From NCBI RefSeq assembly GCF_901000735.1, contig NC_081544.1:34671235-34735234 (forward strand): 64,000 nt of DNA, in the 5' to 3' direction. The DNA comes from Corylus avellana. Lineage: Eukaryota; Streptophyta; Magnoliopsida; Fagales; Betulaceae. Positions 33,582-45,074 of the stretch are shown one piece after another (position 1 is the stretch's first letter; each line of letters starts with the position of its first letter). Under the pieces are notes generated by a model, which saw nothing but the letters and a program-made list of their open reading frames with translations, had not been told where the DNA came from and made no database searches. Made by a program: the position numbers and the translations under genes.

Positions 33582-36500
33582 TTACTCTTCTCCTGAGCAA
33601 GAAGGGAAATCACTACTTTGGCCAAATATATCAGGAATTTCATCCCAGTTCCTTTTATCTCTTGCCTCCCAGTATCCACCCATATAACGGTAACAACCAT
33701 CCTCGTCCTTCTGAAACCATCTTGGCTGCCACCCCCTCTCCTGCAACTTCCTTGCCTGCATTACAAAATAAACAGCAGCCGCTCAATGTGCCTATTACAT
33801 GATGAAAAAAATTTAAGGAGACCTAATGTTAAATAAATTGCAGTAGCACTCATCAGAGAATTATATATATATATATATATCCAGAGAATTATATTTCTTA
33901 CATTATTTAGGCCACCGCAGAAAGCATTATCATAACTAATGATCAAAGACCATCAAAATATTTTAAGTTTCCTCCAGCAGCCAATTGTTATGAAAATTGC
34001 CGGTTTAAGCATTTTGGAGAAACACAGGAAGCAATCCACAACTAGTTAACGCATACCCTGACCTGAGTCTAAATGACATAAAATACTCGGCTTATCCCCA
34101 ATTCCAATTAGACTTAAACGCAAGGACACATACAGCAGGGGATGTAAAGGTGAATACCTGTCTCTGTAACTGCTCAAGTCTTAGCTTCTCTGCATTTCCT
34201 AATTCATACTCTCCGTTCTCTAGATGTCTTTGATCCGGCCTCAGCCTCGAGTCAGTTGGAGGCAATTTCTCCAATAACCCAGGTGTCAGTTCGTTTAAGG
34301 ATATTGCAAAAGGAGAGAGATTATATCTTGTCTTGGTAACAAATTTATCTCTTTCCCACAGCAGTACAGCTTCTGTCATTGGATCATAACCCCTAGGCTT
34401 TGTAGTTGGATCTCCCAGCACGTAGTACATGGCCTCATCCCACTTCCCGACCAACATAGCTACCTTCTCTCCAGTTCTATTGTCTTGCACAAATCCATGG
34501 ACCTGAAATTTTATAAAATCCTTACCAGTAAGCGGAGAAGTTGGCAAAATGGTCTCTACACCACTCACTTATGGAATTGTCAATTTTAACTTTCACGTTA
34601 AAGGCTTTGAAATTTTTTCAGCAAGGTTCACACATAAAGTACAGTTTCTGAATGACAACTGAGCCTTCTCTTTCCAGTAAGGGGAGGAGGGGGTGGTGGA
34701 AGGGAAGCACCAAATTTCCTGTCATGTTATGACGATGAAAATATATATTTTATTTCTTCTTCCTTTGGTAATTTATAAAGTTCCATTTGACTTGCATATA
34801 ATATACTTCATGGATGAGAGCGAAAAAGGTAATAATCACCAATCTCCTCTATCTCCCTTCCATGTTGTACATAGAAGTGGAACTCTCATCACAAAGCAAA
34901 GAACTCTGGAAGGAACAAAACCAAAGAGCAGTGAGGGAAAAAAAGAAAAACTTTTGTTTAGTACTGCTTGTTAGGTCATTTAGCAGCTTTCAATAGTATA
35001 ACTGGTCCGAAATGCTTGAAAAAAAAATTTCTTATAGAAATTAATCTTTTTTCCAATGTGTCTTATCAAACAGAAAGTGTGAAGAGTGCCTGATATTGTG
35101 TCTTTTACCCTTTCCTTCATAACAACAAAGCTTACCTGATGTGGATTTCGGTCTATGATAGACTGCTCCTTGAACTTGAGCTTGCAGGAGTAATTGCCAC
35201 TGCCCTTAATGCGCATTGTGCCATAATGGTCACAATAGATTTTACCTAGTATGATATTATAAATCGAAGTGGTAACCTTGCTCCACTGAAAAGTCTCACC
35301 ATCCTCAAACTGCAGAGTAAGGACACCTACAGGATCAAGCTGAATAGAACGGCCCCAAAACTTGCCTTTGAGATTGGAATCTGCCCAGAATTTCCATCCT
35401 CTTCCTTCACAGTGACAAGCAACAACCATTGGATGATGACTCACCTGAGAGGAAGCTGCTTGTTAGACAAGAATTAGTGGTTTACAAACTATTTGAGCAT
35501 TCACTGCAAAACTCAAAATTCAATGAGTTGGAACAATGATGCAAGAAAGACATAACTTCAGTCATCTTTCCTGTGGTTCCAAGGAAAATAAAGCTAAAAG
35601 GTCAAAACTTCGAAGAAAAATGTGTTAGAAGAGTGAAGAATTACTTTTTCAGAGAAAAAACGAAGTCCTTTATCCGGATAATCAGCCTCATATGTCTCCC
35701 CAAGCAGAGGATTGAAGGGTTTGCACTGCCGACCTTCTGTTGACGCATAACCAGATACAGCAAAGGCTGCAATGTTTAAAATTCTCATCAAGTCATTCCC
35801 CTGCACCACAAAAAGTCTGCACTTTTAAGTCATAAGTCTCACACATACATTGACCCAATTATAAGATTGAAAATACAAGAACCAATATAAATTATTTTGT
35901 AACCACTAAAGAATAAATCCAGAAAAAGACAATTGCTACAGCTTGCAATTAAATCTCAACTCCTCCAATTTTTTTTAATTCCTTTCCTCTTCTTTTTTTT
36001 TTATAGAAATTCTTCATTAAACGAAACTGCCTTGAAAAATCTATAACCAAAACACACTCTTAGGGTTAGGGAGGGAGGGAGGAGAAAAGCGAAATCGAAC
36101 TAGATTTTCACAAAGCCCCATAAATCAGGGCTTAAGAAGTTGGCCAAGGGGATGGAGGGAGAGACTGTGTTGCCCTCAGAGAACACTCTTCTATATCCAA
36201 AATTCAAACTGTCAACTACATTTTCACAATTGCTGGTCCCTTGCTATATTGTTACATAGACTGCACTTGCCTGTTAAAGAGTTCTCTATATATCTTCTCT
36301 TTTAAATTACATAGCTAGTTCAATAATTAATAACAAAGAAGCAAACGTAGGTATCTACACCTACAATACCATTGACCATCTAGAACCAAAACTTGTCCAC
36401 TAGATGAAGCATAGTAGGACCAACTCCCTGAAGAAAAGAAAATATGTTAAGCCTAACTGGCCCAATCAGGAAGGGGTGAGTGGATGGAGCTGAATAATAG

Positions 36501-39500
36501 TTCACATTGAATTCATTTTCCTTTCAGTAACACCCTGGAGAACAGGCCTCTGGCTACCTCTTCCTAGGAGGGTGAGAGAATTCAAGGCCTTGGATCCCCA
36601 TAGCAGCAACTAAGGAGAGGAGAAAGTGTGGGCTATAAGCCAAGGCCCCAGCTTAAAACTAACACCCCCACCCACCCCCCTCCCCAGCCGACCCCATCTT
36701 CTCTTTTCATCTACAAAAGTTCATAGCGAACATTTTGTGGTGGGCAAACTCTACACAAGATTCCTAAGCATTAAATGAATAAAACTAAGGCCAGCATCTC
36801 AACTACCTGGAATGTAAATGTAACTAGGACATCATGCTTTAAATCTGCTTTGCGACAAAAGAAAGCACAGCTGAGACCTGACCTGCTTTCCCCATTCCAG
36901 TGCTCGATCAACCAAGTATGAATACTCCAGATCTTCAAAGCACTTTTGCAATGAAGACAGTGGTTCATTAAAATAAACAGGAAGACAAACTCCAGAGAGA
37001 TCCTTTCCAATATTATCCTTGATAATTGACCACAATCCAACGGGCTTCTCTTTCTCCTTTGGTTCTGGCAAATTATCCCTTCTTTTGACATATGGATATT
37101 GAATTACCCTGATCTCCTTCTCAATTCCGTGCGAACGATCAGAAAAGAAAGAATCTCTATCATATATACAAGAACCCAGAGTTTCCCGACTCCTATACGA
37201 CGCACTTCTTAAAGCATCTGAAGACAAAAAATCATTGGTATCAAAGTATGTTCTGTCATCTTCATCTGTTTCCACATCTGCTCCATCTTGACTCTCATTA
37301 TCTGCACAAGAGTCCGTTGCACTGCCCTCTGACATGACAGAATAGAAATCTGTAAAATGAAGATAAGAAATGAGAAGATTATATATATACATGCATGTAT
37401 GAAAGTAATATGGTAGATGGAGAAAACCACGTGGGGGAGGGTGAACTTTTTGAGCAATCTCACTGAGTTCGTTGTCGTAGAAAAAGTAAATATGAAAGAC
37501 TGGTTTGACGGCCTAGGATTATACCAAAGAATCCCCAGCCAGAAAAGAAAAATTAATGCTGGGATTGTACCAAAGACTGGTTTCAGTTCAATAAGTTATG
37601 TATAAGTGTCTATGCGGAATTATATCTTAAGCTATAACAGCATCTTTAGTTAATTAAGAGTACTTCAAATGCAGAATTCTGTACAGGATCAGAAACTTGT
37701 TCTCCATGTAATACCCGAAATTTCCATGTACTCGTCTTAATGAACTTTTTGTATGGTAACTTACTAAGTCAGTCCAGGTTTAAGAAATATGAATTTAACA
37801 AAACACTATTACCATAGAAAGCATAACTAACCACTAAATCTTCTATTCCCTTGTCCACAACATGACTCGCGTTCTTTTGTTTCATCCACTACAGTAGTTT
37901 CCAGCTCTATTTTCTCCGTCTGCAAAACAAATTTAGAAGGAAATATTATTCCTCAAACTAGGAAGTTTTCCATCAAAAATATTTATCCAATAGTAAAACA
38001 GAAACGTATCAATTGAAAAAGGAAACTGTGTTGTCAGGGCCATGCAAGAATTTTGATCTTGAGGGTGGCCCCCAAAACAAGGATGTTTCTCTACCCTTTT
38101 ATATAGGCCTACCATTTCATAAGATATTTCACAAATATTTGGTAGCCACGATATAAGAACTTGCATTAAAAAGCCACAAGGAAATAAAACAAAAAAAAGC
38201 GTAAGGATAAGGTCCCTGTGGTTTTGAAGCTGGTGCATCAACTATCTTATATTACACCAGACACCAAAACCTGCTTTAGCCGCATAAGTTACCATTAAAC
38301 ACAAAACATACAAAGATAGAATACCACAACAAAGTATAAAAAATAAACAGGAGCTAACCAGCTCAATCTCACACAATCATCCATACAATTTAATGATCTT
38401 TAGCAGGGTCATGAAACACGATGGAGAAATGGAAGCACGACAAGTACCTCCAATTGTCTCAATTTGTCTAACAACATAACATGTTTATGATGAAGAGCCT
38501 TCAACCGGTTTTGCAACTCAGAGACTTCTAAGAGCACGATTGATTCACAATCTTTGATGACTGTCTCACCAATGCCTTCCTGCGATAACCGTAACCGAAG
38601 CTTCTCTGTTGAAACAACTACATCTTCAGTAGGTGCAAATTCAATGCAAGTCAAAACTCTAGGGAATAGATCCTTAGCAGCCAAGAGTGCCTCAATCCAC
38701 GCAGATCTGTCGTCCCTAGATACACAACGCAAGTGAAGAGTTTTTGTTCCAGTAAATATGGAAAGCCTTTTATCATCAGATTTGCTTGCACGAACTGAAG
38801 AAACCTGTAAGGCAGAGACACAGAAATTTCAGCAACCACTAAAACAAAGGAAACTATGTAACATAGAGGTCACAAGCACATACTAAATTTACATAATCAC
38901 ACCAACAACAAAAAAGGTGAGAAAAAAAATGAAAAAATAGTTGCGCCATGAGGATAAGTCAGCTATTCACAACAAATTGTAGGTGCAACAACTGCATAGC
39001 AGCATGAGTGGGGACAGAAAGGAAAAAAAATAACTATCCTTTGATTATTGGAAACTGTTTGTAGGTTTGCAGGAACTTCTATATGATTATCAAGTATGAG
39101 GTTATGTGACAGTGATTTAAACAGAGCAAGAACCATTTGGAGATATGGGTGAAAACATCCAACTTTAATTATGAACTGCATATTGGGTGAAAACACGGAT
39201 AAGAGTCTACTTTCCTTGGGTACAATGACCACTTACACAAATGAGAACAACACAAATGAATTCGGATTCATGAAAATCTCTTTAGGAGGGCCTTGGGTAT
39301 GACAACAACATTAATCAACCAAACTTGCATAGATCACATTTACTTTATCAAGGGCATAACTGAAGTTACCAAAAGCATCTTACGAATCAATAAATGGAAG
39401 TAGAAATTATAGGAGTGATAGATCTTTTCAGAAAGTATAGCTCCTCTGTCAGTATACCACATTTCAGACATCCATACAAGATAGAACTAGAGTTCGCATG

Positions 39501-40667
39501 CATGTGTAAGCTGTTAAAGTGGTAACATGAATCCTCATGACATTTACCCTACTTTTGGTTTCCCCATTCAAATTGGACATATTTAGAAATACATTTCAAT
39601 TTCAAGACAAAAAAGTTGAATAAAGAAAAAGAAAAGTTAGTCTCTGTATCTATATGCATGGTTGCGGACTACTTGTCCCTAAAGTAGGCTATCTTCAGTT
39701 TGGGATTCCATTGTCATAAAAAGATTGTTCTTTCTCTACACAACAACTGTTCTCTCTCTTGTCCTGCAAAGAGTTGTTCCCAAATTTACTTGGTTCCTTT
39801 TCAGTGTTCTACTACATGCTTGACTACTTCTGGAAAGAAGCCCCCTTTGCGTAGTCTCTACAAATTACCGGCACAGTGAGTCAAACTAACCAGTCTAACC
39901 AGACACTATTTCAAACAATTAAAAAAAGCAAAAACAAAACAAAAAAGAAGAAATTTTTTTATTCAAATATGTTTTCTAGTCCTCCACACTATCACACGAA
40001 CTGATTAAGATCATCATTAATTATAGTAAATCTAAACCTTTGGTTCAAGTTAAACTAACAAATTAACCAAACAAATCAAACAACACATAACCAATCAAAT
40101 CGCTACGCGTATTGCATTGGATCAAGCTAAAGGCCAAAAAAAAAAAAAAACCTTCAAGTGCACTTCGCCAAAAGGCTTCCACTGCCTGGCCGACCCGCCG
40201 AGCCGGTTGCTACTCCAATTAGCCTTCCGCATATACCTCACCGAGTCCTCGCCGATCACCCTCACGCCCTTCTCTCTCGCTGGGCTGATCAGAATCTTGT
40301 CCGGCCCGTGAACCTTGTAGTACGAGAGCACGCCGTCCTCGAGCACGAACCACCTCGACCTCCATCCCTTCCCGTAGTTCACCCACTTGTACAGAATCCC
40401 CGCCACTCCGCCACTCACGCCGCCGTACGCCTTCGAATCCCTCGCCTCGGTGACCGCATCCTCGGCGTCGTGGTTCACCGCCGCAGAAACCCTGTCCGAT
40501 TCGGTACCCGCCGACGACACCTGAGCTGAGAGGCTGGGTCTGGTGTAGCTCACGGTTCTCACCGGCGCGTCGAGCCCTATCTGGCACTGACCCGGGGATT
40601 TCGCACCGACGGGGTTGGCACGGTCCCGATCGATCGAAACCGGAGCAATGCAGCACAGCGGATTCAT
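33582..40667 (-). CDS. Oxysterol-binding protein-related protein with PH domain (ORP1-type)
   Basis: Minus-strand exons 40667-40152, 38804-38448, 37919-37832, 37349-36883, 35800-35645, 35444-35136, 34502-34158 and 33755-33582 give 803 residues. A disordered N-terminus (about 1-85) precedes a PH domain (about 87-220; [20 protein letters not shown] ... [20 protein letters not shown]). A helical segment ([20 protein letters not shown]) and an acidic/serine linker follow. The OSBP lipid-transfer domain starts near [20 protein letters not shown] and includes the fingerprint SEKVSHHP (about 526-533) and [21 protein letters not shown]. The C-terminus ([20 protein letters not shown]) is typical of plant ORP1/ORP2 proteins. 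Family knowledge: these proteins bind phosphoinositides and sterols and act at membrane contact sites. Length matches Arabidopsis ORP1C/1D/2A. The paralogue is not resolved. Confidence 0.95.
36664..36695 (-). other. G-quadruplex-type motif in intron 4 of the OSBP-related gene
   Basis: On the plus strand this is a run of C blocks. In the sense of the minus-strand transcript it reads GGGGAGGGGGGTGGGTGGGG, four or more G-runs with one-base loops. This fits a canonical G4 motif inside the pre-mRNA. A functional effect is untested. Confidence 0.5.
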
Positions 40668-40899
40668 CTCAATCGCTCAAAAACCATCCAAACAAAGAAA
40701 CAAACAAAAAAAATCCACTGCGCACCATCATCAACCACACTAATCAGTGCCAAAACCGGTCCCTACGAACAAGAAGCTCCGACTTGAGCCGGTTCAGGCA
40801 ATGTAGCCGGACGCGATCGCAGCACTGTGAAACGAAGCGTTTGGGCAATGACATAGAGAGAGGGAGGGAGGGAGCAAGAGTGGAAGGCAGTTAAGGCTG

Positions 40900-41460
40900 G
40901 TTATAAAGCGAAGTGGGCGTAGGGACAGAGAGATCCATTTAAGGCAGTGGTCAGAAAATTCAGTAGTGACACAGAGCACTGCGTGGGTTGGAAGGGTAGG
41001 GGCATTTTAGTTAATTTGATTAGATTGATCGTAGATTAAAGTGAGTATTATAAATGCATTGGTTTGGTGGTGCGCTTTGGTTTTTGTATTTGTACTACAG
41101 AGCGAAGGGAGGGGGAAGTGGGAGTGGAGTGGGAGGGAGGGAGACAGCTACCGTGCGCATTTGTGTTTGGGTGGGGATGCTTGTGTTCGTTGGGTGAGGG
41201 GAAACTTCTTTTTCTTTGGGCCAGGCCCATTGAAGTTCTCGGAATGACGATGTTGACCTTTCCGCGGCTATGATTGCGGTTTTGTTTGGGGGTAGTTTGG
41301 GAAATTTCGAGGGATGAAAGCGACAGCTGAACAAGGGGATCGAACTGGACTGGAGAGTGGTGGTGGTGGTGGTGGAGTGGGCGGAGGTTCATCAGGAACA
41401 GTAGATGTTCGGCGCTTCGCGTTGTCTGTGGACTCTTTCTTAATCTTAATACATAATTCA
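40900..41460. other. Upstream region of the OSBP-related gene
   Basis: Purine-rich GGGAGG and GGTGG repeats (about 40858-40872, 41104-41143 and 41355-41374) lie within 700 bp upstream of the start. Open frames here on both strands (for example 41048-41461) are low-complexity and overlap each other, so they are not called as genes. The region probably includes promoter and leader. Confidence 0.4.
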
Positions 41461-41469
41461 TGAATACAA

Positions 41470-43200
41470 TACCAATAACTCTTCCTTCATTTTACCCGGA
41501 TGAATGATGATTTATCGTTTAAAACGAAAGGGACACAAGTCATGATATAATTTTGCAACAATGGAGTGTGCGTGGACAAATTTAAATACGTAAATCATTT
41601 ATGGTTTAATCCCGTAAATCATTTTTCTTTTTTCCTATTTTTTAGTGTTTGGTTTTATTTAAAATTTTGGTCAAACATAAACATTTTCCATTGATTTTTA
41701 TTGAAATCCAATAAAAAGTGAGAAGCTAAATATAATTTCCCCATTATTGTAATTAGGTGAACATTTAGATTATAAATTGGTAATATCATTTACTAAAGGC
41801 TTTCTCGAGTCGTTAAGGCCAATATAAATCTTGTAAATTCAATTATCCTTAAACATATGAAGCTTTATTTGCCCTCAAGTTGGGTTGTACTCAATGAGTC
41901 AACTTTTTCTCGAGGGAGTCGTCAACTAGCGATTCTTATACCGACAGTCATGCGTCTGACAAACATGTAGTAAGAGAATCATAAAAAGAATTATATCCCT
42001 CAATTTATAATTCTGCAAATTTAAACTTTGATCAATAAGAGGAGCCCTTGAAGCATCCCCAAAGAAAAACAATTCATTAATATATATATGACTTTTTATA
42101 TTAGTCCATTTTACCTTCAACTTTTGCCATTTCAAGTCCACTTGAGATATTGATGGCAGTCTTATAAACGAAGGTAATGACTCTTACTATGAGGTAAGCA
42201 ATTTTTTTCCTATACTTCCTTCTCGTTAGCTTATTTTTTAAATATTTTACTAATTAAGCATTGAAGTTTTTTTTTTTTTTTTTTTTTTTTCTAATCAAAT
42301 AAGGGAAAGGGGGAGATATTTTACCTTAGCTTATTTACCGTTAACTAGACTATCGGTTCCGTCAACTGTACAAAGAGAGATTTTTTTATATTTGGATCTG
42401 CTAAAGCAACTACACAATCATTGTAATTGGACGGAAAAGAAGAAAAAGAGGGGAAAAAATAAAGGAAAATTAGGGGAGTAAAATACATGTACCGGAGATT
42501 CGTTCAAGTACAACAAAGTTGTAAATTTCAATAGGTTCGTCCCACGTTGTCCGGGTCCCATCCACAGATCAACGTTTCGATTTGATGGTCACGAATCACA
42601 GGTAGCGAAAGTGCCAAGGCACGTGACGTGTCACATGTGTTGCTGATTCAACGTGGCGACAAACCTGCAGGGTGCAGATGCTCTTCCAAGGCAACGTCTT
42701 ATTTTAAGTTTTAATTATAGTAACTCTAAATTAGAAGTTCACATTGGAATTTGTCAGATCATAAAATAAAATAAAAATTCAGAATTATTTGACCAAATCA
42801 TGAAATAAAGAAGAGAAATGATAACCTCTATGCTTGTTAAAAATGTCAATGCTCTAAGATTCTAAATTATAGAATATGCCGAGTCTTTTTCCCATTACAA
42901 GAGACATGACATGTATTTCAATCCCGATAAATTAAATTTCAATCGAAACTTCACCCGATCTAATTCCCTAAATCATAATGCATCAACAAACATTCAAAGG
43001 TGGCTACAAATTATTGCATGCAATTTTAAATCATCTAGAACTACTAATTAGGTTGGATAAGCCATTTTTATTGGAGGTTGCGCATTGGATGACAATGTCT
43101 CATATGCGACGATCTTACATAGTGTTTGGTTAAGGAAATTTAACATTATTTCGGCATCCACATTTTTCTCGATTATGATGTATGAGAATTTGAATTATTG
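41470..43200. other. Intergenic AT-rich DNA with one GC-richer patch
   Basis: No gene is supported. Contains a poly(T) run at about 42267-42291. A GC-richer patch (about 42540-42700) carries a G-box/ABRE pair (see separate entry). Confidence 0.5.
42619..42633. promoter_or_regulatory. G-box plus ABRE-like pair
   Basis: CACGTG at 42620-42625 is followed directly by ACGTGTC (42627-42633). Two adjacent ACGTG cores are the usual form of a bZIP/ABA-responsive module. The site is about 2 kb upstream of the OSBP-related start and 2.4 kb upstream of ARP3, so its target is unknown. Confidence 0.4.
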
Positions 43201-43208
43201 AAAAAAAT

Positions 43209-43369
43209 AATGCTATAAATTACATTTTTACTGTTCAATGCTGACGTGACAATTCAAACAAAATTTTAAATAAATAATTATTAAAATAAAATAGCAATTA
43301 TAGGGTTTGTTAGAATTAACCTACCAGCATTGTAGAATATTTATAAAATAAAAATGTGGTTTAAGCATT
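43209..43369. mobile_element. Small MITE with imperfect TIRs (AATGCTATAAA type)
   Basis: The left end (AATGCTATAAATTACATTTT, then ACTGTTCAATGCTGACG) matches the inverse of the right end (AATGCTTAAACCACATTTTT, then ATTC/TACAATGCTGG). About 161 bp, no coding capacity. The target duplication is not clear. Confidence 0.6.
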
Positions 43370-43826
43370 GCTTTTTTTATGTAATGCGGCTAAACTAAAC
43401 CTATATTTATGAATGATTATGAATTCAATAGGATTCTCATGAACATGAGATTGCTTATTTGGCTTACTCTAGGCATCATGTAATAATTATTTATTATTCT
43501 CAAACTATGTCCAAGTTTTTCTCTTCAAGTGCACAGGCTGTTCGATACAAGGCATTTCAACAAAGAAAAACTATATATAAACCACTATTTTTATTTCGTT
43601 CCCCAATATATAGACTGTTTATCTTGTTTGATTTATTTTTTATCTATAACTAAATAAAATTTTGTTCAATTTTTTTATTTATTTTTAAATTTTTAAAATT
43701 TTTATTTTAATAAAACGGTATATCACTTTATACCTACTGATTTTCCAAATAGTTACAATTAAACCCCAAAAAGTAGCATTAAAAAAAATATATAAAAAAT
43801 TTATCATATAATAAACTTTTATTATT

Positions 43827-44231
43827 GGGGTAATTTCACTTTAGACCCATGAATTACCACACGATTTGACAAGCCCTCAAACTTCAAAACCTCTAAATTT
43901 GAACTCCTTAATTTTTAATTGCAGTCAATTTGAACCCCTCCATCAGATTTAGTCGTTAACTTATAACGAAAATATATAAAAAGACCAAAATATTCATGAT
44001 TTTTGTTTTTATTTATGTATTTATAATTTGGAATTAAGGGTACATTTAAAATTTTATAAAAAAAGTCAGGGGTATAAATATCATTATCTTACTTTTAACG
44101 TTTAAAATATGACGGAAAGATTTAAATTGATTGCAATTGAAAGTTTAGGAGTTCAAATTAATAGATTTTGAAGTTTGAGGAAAAATTATCAAATCAAATG
44201 ATAATTCATGAATTTAAAGTGCAGTTACCCC
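43827..44231. mobile_element. Long-TIR Mutator-like MITE, 405 bp, with a perfect 9-bp target duplication
   Basis: TTTATTATT flanks the element exactly (43818-43826 and 44232-44240). The left arm starts GGGGTAATTTCACTTTAGAC. The right end, read on the minus strand, starts GGGGTAACTGCACTTTAAAT, and both arms share CCTCAAACTTCAAAA and TTTGAACTCCT. Arms are about 150 bp, with an AT-rich centre and no coding capacity. The 9-bp duplication supports the Mutator-like superfamily. Confidence 0.85.
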
Positions 44232-44240
44232 TTTATTATT

Positions 44241-45074
44241 TAACCAAAACAAGGTCTAATGAGAAGCATGAATCTTTATTGACAAGAGGAATATTAATTA
44301 AGCTTCTCAATTTTTATTTTTTTTTCAAAATTTATTATCTAAATAACGCATTACAATCTTATAAAATAATGACATATTTTAAAAAGAATAAATAAGACTG
44401 TGAAACAGAAGCACGAATCAAATCAGAATACTGTATGTAAAAATTAAAAAACAACCCAAGATTTGAATCAAAGTTAACTAGCGAAGAATTTTTTTTGCTC
44501 CACACTGGCACACGAGACTTGACTCACCGACGTCAACGAGAAGTGTTCCACTGCAACCATTCCGCAAGCTCACAGCCACTCGATTTCACATGGGACCCAA
44601 AAAAACTGCCTCAAAAGCTGAAATCTGACCGTCCTTTAGCCACCGTCAGATATAAAACTAAACAGCAATTTAGGAATTGAAAAAGAGAAGAGTCCAGAGA
44701 GAGAGAGAGAGAGAGGGGTCGTGGTTGTGTTCTTTGTGTTTGATTGCCAAGAAAGGTATCGAAGGAACGCGCGCACACACACTCCACACGCACAACCATG
44801 ATGCAGAAATTGATAAGACCAGTTCGATTCGGCGCATATGCTTGTCATTGTTGTTGAAATGGGTGGAGCAATCACCAACTCCTGTGCGTTGAGTTGCTGC
44901 TTTCGCTTAAGATCCAAGCCCGCCTCGCCATCACCGACACGTTCTTCTTCGTATTCTTCATCCTCGCGCTTCTCAAAGCGCCCTTCTCTACGATGATCCT
45001 CTGCCCTAAGCGCTCTCTTGGATCTCAGCCGCAGGTCCACCTCCAACTGAGACACCTCCTTCTTTCTCATTCTG
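44241..45074. promoter_or_regulatory. Upstream region and probable leader of ARP3
   Basis: 44241-44480 is AT-rich with nothing specific. From about 44500 the composition becomes balanced, and a (GA)n tract (about 44696-44715) and CA repeats near 44771-44782 precede the ATG at 45075. Overlapping open frames on both strands (44636-45181) are shadows of this leader. The transcription start is not determined. Confidence 0.4.

Noticed and set aside
40122..40151. Extension of exon 1 of the OSBP-related gene into [10 protein letters not shown]
   Set aside because: Reading through the donor gives a phenylalanine run from the intronic poly(T). Splicing at GAAG|GT joins the PH domain cleanly to [11 protein letters not shown].
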